Below are positions 10,434 through 21,600 of a stretch of DNA of 26,878 bases, in pieces; within the stretch, counting starts at the first letter, position 1, and each line of letters begins with the position of its first letter. Made by a program: the position numbers and the translations under genes. The stretch comes from Saccoglossus kowalevskii (taxonomy: Eukaryota > Hemichordata > Enteropneusta > Harrimaniidae). The stretch covers positions 245,577 through 272,454 of the forward strand of contig NW_003135343.1 of the NCBI RefSeq assembly GCF_000003605.2, in the 5' to 3' direction. The notes below the pieces were generated by a model. The model searched no databases. It was given only the letters and a program-made list of their open reading frames with translations, and had not been told where the DNA came from.

Positions 10434-11030
10434 GCTGACCGAAAACGATTTTTGAAAAAGTTATTAATTTGTCTTTATTTTATGGAGTCATGTCATGATT
10501 TTTTTACCAATTGAAGTGTACAGTTTAGTGCGCGTTTGGGGACTGCAAACAGTTATTACAAATACAAGGATATTGTTTCTTATTTCTCAAAAATATACAG
10601 TGTAGTATATATATGGATTTGTTAAGCACATTGAAGATTATATGCGATCTTCTTAATTCTTTCATTACGGTGTAATAAAGTCATTGAGATACTGAAAACA
10701 AAAAAATAGGGTCATCAGACTATTATTGGGAAAACGAAAGTCCAAAATTATTACATAATATCTCAAAATTAGGACGCATGCTGAGAGAGTCGTATATTAT
10801 TATTGATATTAATCCTAAACATTAATTCTGCATATATGTGTAGTCACGTGCTCATTAGTGCACAATTTGAATTTGTTCAAACTCCCTCAAATTGAACTTG
10901 AATTAGGACTCGTAGTGACGTACACAACGCGGGTGGAATGCATTATTTGTCTTAACAAAATTCACGCACGACGACGAGCGCCACAGTTTATGTTAAGTTC
11001 TTTTAGGGGGAACTAAAATTGTTTCATTGA
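10434..11030. other. Intergenic, no gene seen
   Basis: AT-rich on the left and mixed on the right (CACGACGACGAGCGCC near 10967). No coding frame or repeat that I can support. Confidence 0.4.
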
Positions 11031-11183
11031 TGGCGCACTATAAAAAAATGGATTGAAGTCGCTAGATCCCGCGCTGTTCTAAAGAGACTGTGGTCATCAA
11101 GCGAGACTAAACCCCAGCTAAACAAACTTAAACAAATGAAACGCTTAATTACAGACATCGCCAAACTACTAGGAAGAACATAA
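11031..11183 (+). pseudogene. Unidentified coding-like remnant, 50 codons
   Basis: Starting after a TGA, this frame reads WRTIKKWIEVARSRAVL, KRLWSSSETKPQLNKLKQ and MKRLITDIAKLLGRT, then TAA. It is Lys/Arg/Leu-rich, looks amphipathic and is clearly non-random in codon use compared with its flanks. It has no start codon or splice context that I can defend, and I do not recognise the family. A tail of a mobile-element protein is plausible. Confidence 0.3.
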
Positions 11184-11510
11184 CAAATCTACTAAAATTT
11201 ACCATTTGTCCTAATGTTCATGTCTCGATTAAATGTCACACCAAGCCGATTGGAGGAAAGCCGGTCACGTGCATTGGAATGAATCAAATTACACATTTAT
11301 TTTCAACAAATTACATATTGTGTGACATATTACACAACACTGCTATGTGAAAAAGGTAATGGCATTGATGATGTACTCCATCAAGCTGCTCGAAGTTTAC
11401 ATTTATTATTTAAAAGAATAATTCATGGCATAACTATTTTAAGCATTACATACTATGACAGAACCCCACACCCTCCCCGTGGATTTCGTTGCATGTGGAA
11501 GTTATTTTCA
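11184..11510. other. Intergenic, no gene seen
   Basis: A short frame near 11340-11440 (CEKGNGIDDVLHQAARSL) looks mildly coding-like, but nothing supports it further. Confidence 0.3.
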
Positions 11511-11588
11511 CGAGTGATGCGGTGTATCCTGCGGCCGTACTTTCACGAGCGAAGCGAGTGAAAGTACAGCAGAATACACCGCATCTCG
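11511..11588. repeat. Large near-perfect hairpin, about 75 bp
   Basis: GATGCGGTGTAT...GTACTTTCAC pairs with GTGAAAGTAC...ATACACCGCATC across a short loop (GAGCGAAGCGA). The outer CGAG/CTCG pair extends the stem with a small bulge. It lies about 330 bp past the polyadenylation signal of the minus-strand gene. It looks like a palindromic interspersed repeat; it may not be functional. Confidence 0.75.
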
Positions 11589-11915
11589 AATACACCCGAA
11601 AACATTATTGCATGGGTGATATGCAAATTAGTTTGTGCCAAAATAAGTGACTGCCTAAAAGTACCATTACTGTTGTTCAAATTTCATGTCACTCGGCAAG
11701 TATATTCATGTACCCCAAGGGGAAAATATCGTACTTCTAAATATTGTTTATTCCGAAAAACTGTACTCCTGAAGGGACTACTTTGTTTGCTCTCGGACCT
11801 CATTTGCATACGGGTTGTGGAAATAAAAATCAAAATAAACTGCAGTACATATGTAATAATAACTGAAACTATCATCCAACCACAGTAATCTGATTTACTT
11901 GCACACTATATTGTT
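11589..11915. other. Intergenic between the hairpin and the minus-strand gene
   Basis: No gene seen; the short frames on both strands overlap each other and lack coding character. Confidence 0.4.
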
Positions 11916-11921
11916 TTTATT
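11916..11921 (-). terminator. Polyadenylation signal of the Ig-protease-fibrinogen gene
   Basis: AATAAA on the minus strand, about 50 bases downstream of the TAA stop at 11975-11973. Confidence 0.6.
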
Positions 11922-11972
11922 ACTCAACCGAATCATTTTGATATGAAACAAGTTGTTTGGATGCTCTTCGAG

Positions 11973-12601
11973 TTACCCAGTTTTTTGTATTCTCATTGTG
12001 GATGATTTAAGGACATGCCAGTAATTCCATGAAAACACTCCCACACCATTATCATGTTTTTCATCCCGTGGGAATACCCCGTTTAGATTCACATAACTGC
12101 ATGAATAGAACCACCATCCACCGTGGTAGTCTCTGGCGCAGTTACCATCATGACTATCGTTGTCTCTGTCATAGGTGGAGAAGGGTTGACCATCTAAACT
12201 ATGGGGTCTCATTGCGTCGCCTGCTGTCCCTGAATATCGTCCCAAATGCAATATATAGTGAGAGCTTTCATTTTCAATCCAGAACGAATCATACTCGGCA
12301 TATGCACTTTCACCATTAATCTTTTCCAAGTCAATTCTCAACTTGTACGAATATTGGTTTGTCAATCCATATATATTATCATTTCCTATCCAGTATTCAC
12401 TGTTGGCATTCCCAAAACCTGCTTTATAATCAGACCAGTTTCTTTCAAAGTTTACACAGCCACTGTATCTTCGTTGTATGATGGTCCATGTACCAGACTC
12501 GGTCATCTCACAGTACGCTACAAAGGGTTGGACCGTTTCACTAAGTTTCATTTGATACACTCCGCTGTAGCTACCGACATCATCTCGCACAGAGTCACAA
12601 T
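11973..12601 (-). CDS. Exon 8: fibrinogen C-terminal domain and stop
   Basis: A single exon encodes the whole domain of about 209 residues. It starts with DCDSV after acceptor TTATTCGCAG and contains [34 protein letters not shown], the calcium-site-like [30 protein letters not shown] and a closing [17 protein letters not shown]. These are the standard landmarks of the family found in ficolins, tachylectins and FREPs, which bind acetylated sugars. The exon enters in phase 1. The single-exon form differs from the several exons usual in vertebrate members. Confidence 0.95.
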
Positions 12602-15600
12602 CTGCGAATAAAATGTGTTTTTTTAATTAAAATACGCGCGTCCTTTATTTAATTTAATGACTTCAACAGAGTTTTCTGAAATTAACGTCACTAGTATTAC
12701 ATTGTTTTTCGTCAGTAACTACACTACCTTAAGTATTGGCGATCCGCTCCGCTAGGATTGCCCTTATAATCACTTTTGTCGTTTTGTGTGTGTGTGTGTG
12801 TGTGTCTGTGTGTGTACATTTCCAGTGTTTCAGTGTTCACGTATTATTTCTTCTGTGACTTTTTTGGCTTGGCCGATTTCGTTCAAACTTGGCAGGTAGG
12901 TCACACCTTAACCCTAGTTATAAGGAAAAATCTGAAATTTTTTTTTGGACCACTGTTGCCATAGCAACAGCCAAAAAACTGATTTTTGGATAGCTTCGCG
13001 CCAAATGTATCTCCTTCTACAAATTTGGGATACAACACTTCAAACATAGCTCATTCTACTCAGCTTGAGTATGGGCACAAAGTTACCATTTGAATTTTTG
13101 ATATCTGTTTTCATTACCGAGAAATTTGACCCTAAAGTTGTGGTAACTTTTCACCAGCAACGGCTCGGCTGGTTTTGTTCATACTTCACAGGTAGGTCGT
13201 GCCGTCACTAATTGGAAAAAAATCCTGGCCCACCACTGCCATTGCAACATCCAAAAACTGATTTTTGAATACTTTCGCCCCAAATGTATTACCTCCTACC
13301 AGTTTTGTACACAGTCAGCTGGCATCGGTGTCCCTGGGTGTATATGATAAAGGGAAGTTGTGCAACCAAATTTGCCGAGTTCGCAGATTTCGCCAATAAA
13401 AAAATAACTAAGGCAACCACTCACGGTTTTTCAGCATTTTTGTAATAAAGACATTATTCTCTATCAATAATCCGCCCAAAACAGGAACATTTCTACTAAT
13501 TCTTGTGTTTTTTAGACGTTTTTCGAAAAACCTGCTATTAGGCTGCAAAAGTAGAACATTCCGGAGGGGGCGAAAGGGAAGAGCCAAATTTAACGCGTAA
13601 AAATAGAACGCGTATTTTGACCTCTATATGTGGTCGTTGCCAAAGAGCCCTGCGTCCATCGCCTGGCGATGCTCTTCCGTTTCACCAGTTGCGTTTTTTG
13701 ACTAAAATTTGGGCAGTACTGTCAGTCACGAAAATTGATGAATAAATTAATACACATAAAATATGAATCACGGGCTAATTCAATGGTCACCGAACACTCC
13801 ACTACTAAACAATCTGTGGCAAGATAGTAGCGTACTGTATATTTGACCCAGATTTGACAAGCGTGGTAGTGGTACAGTTTTTTGCGCGTGTCCGTAATAA
13901 CGCGCACAAAGGATTGTGGGACAGAGTCCTTTATTTGCTGGCATTCTTGACTTTTAACTGCAGTTCTTTTTTTTATATTTTAGAGTAAATGCTTCTGATA
14001 TGCTCTTAGGTTGCTTAATATCCGTCTGAAATTCTGGACTGTGGTCATATTTTTCGATTAGGAGTCGTATATTTAAATTACTCACTGTGAATAGTGTTTT
14101 GCATTATGAAGTATATTGTTATGAAGGTCAACACACTGCAATTTAGGTAAATATTTACCATTTCGTTATTTCATTATTTCGCTTTCCAGCATTTCCGGGA
14201 AACGCTTCATTCTAAAAAATGCTATCGCAAAACGGTTGGAAATAATAAATGTAACAGCAGAATACGTCCTAGCACAGTAACTCTACTAGGAGAGAGTAAC
14301 TGTGGTCCTAGTACTAAACTAAGTGACTTCTAAAGACTGAATTGTGTTTGCGAACTTCGTATTAGTTATAAACCGACGTCAGCTTCACGTTTATGTCACC
14401 ATGGAAACAGCCAAAAAACATGTTGCTTGTTTTTGAGCGGAGCGGATCGCCAACCAGCCTACCGGCTTGTATTATCATTTAGTCAGCCATCATATACGAC
14501 ATAAGATTCAATTTCCACATACAGTTTGAGCTCAACATCGTCGACTATTAGCCTAACTATTACACTGTAGATCTTCGATAAGAAATAAGACTGAAATATG
14601 GCTAGAAATTAGAATGATTGATATGTATTTTCTGTCACATGATATAGATTAAATAATATATTGTTGTATATACCAAGTTAGTGGATATAGTTTGAATATA
14701 TGTAATATAATAATTTACTTTTAGTAATTCTATTAAAAAATCATAAGTAAAATAATTATATCTTACAAGTGGACTCTCACAGCTTGTTCAATGGCCATTT
14801 TTATTCAATTACTATGTGAACACATGGTAAAACATTAGCTATGCGTTCTTACCTCTTTCGCTATTTAAAGTACAAATTTCATTTGCGGTCTTTTCCCAAG
14901 AATCGTCTGTTAAAAATAACGAAATATGGACTGAGCTCAAACCATCATTAAGTTACATTACCAAAACACAATAATAAATGCATCAGTACTATAACAACGA
15001 GCTATACGCAACAACGTGTCAATAAATTGAATGATGATCGTTCCTATGCGACATATTTGGCACACTCATTATCGAGCGTGGTGTCGCTCTTTAATCCCGT
15101 ATGGCACTGTGTGGAGTTTATTATTGGTAAAACGATAAATCGTCAGTTATTATTGTTGAACACTGAGGAAAATTATAGGACAATTGTTTCAGGTACATAC
15201 ATGCTTCCATAAATGCGGTTTATTGTACACCGGATTTTTCATAGTAATATATGTTCTTTTCAACTTCATGCATATTACACCAACATACCTTGTATTAAGG
15301 TATTGGGTTATTATGTATAGAAATGACGCACCAAAGTGTACACATTTGCGCAATTGAATGTTACGGCGCCCTCGTTCAATTTACGTGACTGGCCAAAAAT
15401 GTTGTTTATACCTGTAAAGCCACACTGTCGAGTGAGTGTTTTAGACAAATATCATGAAATAATCATAACATGGACTTAGCAATCGATTGCATTGCTAGAA
15501 TACAGCGCTGAATGTATGTTAATTTATGTAAATACAAAAGATGTATTGTACGCTTTGTCATTTCCTCGTGAATAATTAAATGCATAACACTTTACATGAC

Positions 15601-18600
15601 ATTTTTAATACCTGTTAGATAGCTTAGTCGCTGGCTGATACATGTGCTGTATTTGTTGTTGTGGGTTTGAAACCTTTTCTTGGGCATTTTTTTTAAATAA
15701 TTTAGAAAAAATTCTATCTCCTCGTCAACTCAGAAGATGCATCTTGAATAAAGCTGCGAAATTACTGGTGCATATGAACTGTGGCCGGTTTAAAATTAGC
15801 AAAGACGAAGGGAAACATACCAACGGCCAGAAACATGGGTCACATACTACTAAGAGTGGCATTAGCAATGGTAAATGATATAAACCTCTATATAAACCAA
15901 ATTTCATTTAATTGCCCATTCAAATTATGTATTTAATATACAACGCATCTAAACAAAATAATACAAATATACCTTATAGTAAATAGTTCAAAGTAAACGT
16001 GTCTTTACTTGTGCACAATATTTACAACAGTGAATAATATTACCTGAAATGTTGATACATTCGTCAGATGTTATGCCTGTAATCCAATCATGAAATATGT
16101 GAACAGCTGTGTATATTCCTGGTGTGTCTGGCGTAGCACATCCCATTCCCCAACTCACTAGTCCCAATAAATACCACTGGTGAAGATGAAGATCCTGTAA
16201 TTATTTTGAAATGGACGTCATATAAAAATGACATATTCATCACAAATGTTACAGTAACAACTAGTAATAATTAACGCTCTAAGTTATAGTGTGCCGTAAT
16301 TTTGCGGTATTTTACGGGGTATTTTCATTCTACCATGTTAGGAAATGCGAAATCCAAATATGGAATGATTACGCGTGTAGGCGTCCTCTAATAATAAAAA
16401 CAAACATGGCTGCCATCAGAGTTTGACCGGACTCCACACAAAGAAGTTCGCTGATTCTGTTCTAAACATTTTAGAATTTAGCATCCCCGTGATGTATTCT
16501 AGGAAGGAAAAGATGTATAATAATAAGGTTATTACGAGGTTGCCTTATAGTATGCACTCAGACAGTACGCCGCGCATCGACCTCTGCTGCGCATCAGTCG
16601 ATACTCCAGGTACACTGTCTTCGTGCATACTTTGGGGTATCCCCGTAATAACCTCATTGTATTTAGCGAACATAGATATTGGCCAAACGGGAATCAATAA
16701 TTCAATGTTTGAGATTTCAAAAATATGTGTGATAACTGTGATATTTTGAATAATTTTTGAATAATAGACTTTTCGGGGGAACATGACATATCATTTGCAA
16801 ATTTAAATACATTTATAGTAAAGGTGTCATTACAAGCAGTTGATTGCATGACAGAAAATAATTATCACTTGACTAAGCTGGCATATTAGGGAAACAAATG
16901 CAAGCTGTCCCAGGGAAAATCACTTTACTGGACGCAAAATATATGTGCGACGGATGCGGCCACTCGTCATCAACCGCAATTTTCATTCCGGAATGTACTA
17001 AACCACCTATATCTATACAGATTCTTATTACAAAATCAAAAACATTATCAGAGGTACAATTGAGCTAATTTGACGGAACATATTCAAATCATTGTGATTT
17101 TACTATTATTACTAATATTTTAATGTGCTGAGATAGTGTCCTACCTTTCCCATATATGGTCCACCGCTATCTCCTTGACATGCATCTTTCTCTTCTTCTC
17201 CCGGGGGTGGACCTGCGCAGAACATGTCATTAGTCACGTTAAATATATGAGCATTTTTGCAGTCGTCATGGCCATGTATTGTCAGCTGAACCTGAAGGAG
17301 AGTGTGGAAAACAGAGTGTCAGCAAAATTGTGCTGACATAGTAGTATTATACACAAGTTGCTGTGAATAGTATATTCACATATATTAGTATAGGCATCAA
17401 CCATAGTTATTCAGGTAAGATATTTGTTCAAATTATTATATATTATACATCGCAAGATTTACATCCATCACATAACCTAACTGGCGTATAACTGTGACCA
17501 AAACTAAAATGGTAAAACACATGTATTATAACACTAAGATACAAATAGCACTATGTGACGATAATTCACATGTGACGTCAAAACACATTCACCCGTCGAC
17601 GAATAATAAACTTTATTTGTTTATCACAAGACCCCATACACTGTTCTACCTGAAACATAATAATGTTTGGCTCATTTGTCTGCTAAACACAATAAAAGCA
17701 AACAAAGATCTATGACGAGGCAGTATTCAATATAAATTGTATTTCTTTTCTATCAAAGAGTAAACGATATTGGCAAAATAGACAATATGGCTATAAGACC
17801 AAATATGGCTATAAGACCAAATATGGCTATAAGACCAAATATGGCTATAAGACCAAATATGGCATGCAATATCCAATAGATATTAGTAGTATCATGGTTG
17901 TGTGCATATAAAATTAGCAGTATATGCACTACAGATTTGTGGATCAAATTCTGATGTACCAACAAATTCTGTGTATAAACGCAGATGTACTTACAAACTA
18001 ATCTTACCTCACGCAGTTCACTGAACTCGTTCATTGTATCTTCACTTTTTGTGTCACCCCATCCTATCACAGTGCCGAATTTGCCAGCTTTTAACATCTC
18101 TTCGGCTAGGTTTGTAGATGGCAAACAAACTGCAATTTGAAAGCATTGTCACAAATATGTTAATTATTTTGCGTGACACAAAGTACTGTGGTAGAATAAA
18201 GTTTGTTTGTTCATGCACATTGATATTGAATCTATCAAATGCTTCAAAATTAACAAACTAACATACTGTAGTAAGTAGCACAGGACAACGACTAAGTCGA
18301 AAAATACATAAAATGATTTTGTGAATGCTCTTTAATTTGCATATTAACAATCCAATACCAAAGTTTTCAAGGCAACTCGGTTGTTAAGTTAGAACTCGAA
18401 CTAGATGCGTTATACATGACGAAGTGTAATCAGTTTACATTTTTTATACTAACAATTTCAACTTAGGTCATGTGACCCGCTACTTGATGAAAGGGGCATT
18501 ATCAGTAAGCTAGAATATTTATTAACTTATTTGTCGAATTTGGGCGTTATATAAGTATCAGCATTTCCACGAGAACATAAATATTATTTTACAGCTGATT

Positions 18601-21600
18601 TTATTTACAGTAATTAGTTTAAAACAAATCAAATCCTTGAATTCCACATTAAGATTGATGGTGTAACTTTCCATCAACAATCTTGAATTTAGTGACTTTA
18701 TTCCAATGATAAATGCAGTTGATTTAGGAGGCTACGAAATATGCTTCTTCTGCTAGATATTTCGATCAATGCCGCGAAAGGGGGAGCTTTTTATTTGACA
18801 AGAGAGATGATTTTTATTTTTATTTTCTTACTTTCACATCCGTATCTTGCCTACCTCTGGGGTAAATATTTCCCAACCCATTTGCTATGTACCTGTGATA
18901 CATATGTAGACTTGTTTCAATCTTTTTTCATTTAAAACTATCAAATCAAAGGTTTTGTAGAGAAAAACTGGCCTTAATACTTAAATTTTGCGTCCAGTAA
19001 AACGATTTTCCTGGGACAGCTTGCATTTGTTTTCCTAATATGCCAGCTTAGTCAAGTAATAATTATTTTCTGTCAGACTACATGCAATCAACTTTAATTT
19101 CATTTACTATAGATGTATTTAAATTCGCAAATGATATTTTTATATACATGTAAATTTGGTTATTTCATGTTCTTCCAAAAAGTCCATTATTCAAAATATC
19201 ACAGTTATTACACATAATTTTTGAAATCTCAAACATAGAATTATTGATTCCCCTTTGGCCAAGGGATGGTCTTTTGATACACGAAGACAGGGCAGCTGGA
19301 GTATCGACCGATGCGCAGCGAAGGTCGATGCTAAAGCGTACTGTCTGAGTGCATACTTTGATGTATCCTCGTAAAAACCTTATTATTATACATCTTTTAT
19401 TTCCAATGATACATCATGGGAATGCCGAAATTCAAAAGGTTTCGAACAGAATCAGCGAACTTCTTTGTGTGGAGTCCGGTCAAACCCTGACGGCAGCCAT
19501 GTTTGTTTTTATTATTAGAGGACGCTTACCCGCGTAATCATTCTATATTTGGAATTCGCATTTCTTTATAAGGTTGGATGAAAATACCGCGTAAAATACC
19601 ACAAAATTACGGCACATTATAACTTAGGGCGTTGCGGTGACAGATGTATAATAATGACTCATATTGATATATAGCGGCGCCTTATGGCAGGCGCGGAGCA
19701 GAATTTGCTCACTCTTTATATTCTTAGAATTGTATCACTACCATGTAAAGACTTCAACCCTTTTGCCTAAATATACCAGATATGGTGATATTATTTATTA
19801 TCTGACGAAACATATAATTTGCAATGCCAATTATGGATATAGGGGCATTCAAAATTGTTCGAAAATTTTACATACAGAAAAAAATTAGAATATTCAATAT
19901 TTGTTTGTTAAAGATCTATTTTGAGTTTGTTCTACAAACATTCAAAATATATCCAAACTTTTACATGCAATCCCACACGTTATTTCGAGTACTGCCTACA
20001 AAATAATATATTAATTAACATAGACACCATGTGTTTGTGACGTACACATATCTTGTGTACTAAACTGATGCACAGTACCTGGCTTTATATAATCCGTGAA
20101 ATTTACAGGCTTTCTCAGTCGAATGAGAGCGATGTCTGCGTTGTACGTTCGTTTGTCAAATTTCGGATGCATAGTGATTTTATCAACTTCGACCTCAATC
20201 TCCCCGTCTTCAACCACGTCGGCAATGTGTTTGCCAAGATATAATCGCAAAGTGTTCTTTGTTACACCCTTTTTCACAATGCAGTGGGCAGCAGTTACAA
20301 CCCATTTAGATTTAAGAAGAGCCCCTCCACAAAATGCTTTCTCTGTTCTCGTGTCATATAACATTGCCATCCACGGCCACTCTCCTTTTTCCGCCGTTTG
20401 TCCGCCAACTATTCTTGCTCTCGTTTGTGCAATGCCACACTTCCCTGAAGAAAAAAAACAAGGGCATTATCTGTGTGTTACTAAATTCTAGAGTACTTTA
20501 CCAATTACATATTAAAAGTTCTCTACTCTGCGAAAGCATCAATTAATGACGATTCAGGTGTAGTAGTAGTAGAACATATAGGAATATTAATAGTAACCTA
20601 CGATAAATGGCATGATTGGTTACGAGACAGTTTTGTGAGGTAGGCTACATTGAACCTCATGTACTTTAGATGTGATACCATATATGTCATACATTAATCA
20701 TTACTTTAGTAGTTTTACTTGGTAACATGTGACGAATGTTTTCATTTATGGTAGACCATGTGATTTTTTTATTGTGCAGAGCACGTATTTGCTTTACTTA
20801 CCATCACTTACACGTGGTTTCTTGCCCATACGAGCAGGTGATTTATCTACATTAACACGCCATCCATCCGTTTTAATTCTTTCTGCAATGCAAACGTACA
20901 CATATTACAAATTTCGTCTTCCTAGACTTGAATTAGCCATGGTTATTGAAGCACTGCCATCTTTAACAGGTGGTGCTTCATGAACATTGACACGTTACTT
21001 CACATCAACAATGGACGTTTTTTACACTTCTTCCAATACACTTCTTGTCTCTATACCAAGTCCTTCTTGCAAGCTGTCTCTATACCAAGTTTTATAGTCA
21101 AATTTGTACTTTGTATTTTGTATTTTGAGTGGGTTTAATGTCATCATATTTGCTTCTTGGCAGATTATCAGTCCTCCCAGTCTTGTTAATTTAGTGTGAT
21201 GGTCTTTATTGCAATCAAAGGCCTGTGGCCCAAAATACATAAACTATGAATAAAATATAAAGTAACAAAAACAGTAATGTCACACACTGTGTTTATAAAT
21301 TTCATAATGTAATTTAAGGGAATGAAAAAGAAAGGCTGCAAGAGATTTGAATTCATTTCTGTCTTCAGTCAATAACAAGGTTAATAACTTCTCATATGAG
21401 GGCGGGGTAAAATAATATCTAGGGATGTACGTTTTCCTACATTCATCAAAGAAGGGATAAATCAACAAAAAGTGTAATTCATCTTCAATTTCTACGTTTT
21501 CACAAAGTGGGCAAAGGCGTTCATCTCTTGGGATATCATTTCTCCTGTCGGTTTCTATCCTAAGACAATGTGAAGAACAACGAAAACGGGATAACATAAA

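Noticed and set aside
12029-12611. Plus-strand frames across the fibrinogen exon
   Set aside because: Antisense shadows; the minus strand encodes a complete, recognisable domain.
16423-16749. 108-residue frame in inverted repeat arm 1
   Set aside because: The matching frame is not preserved in arm 2, and no domain is visible.
17753-18124. Minus-strand frame with an IFGLIA hexapeptide repeat (possible membrane or antifreeze-like protein)
   Set aside because: It arises from reading through the exon 4 donor into the 18-bp intronic tandem repeat.
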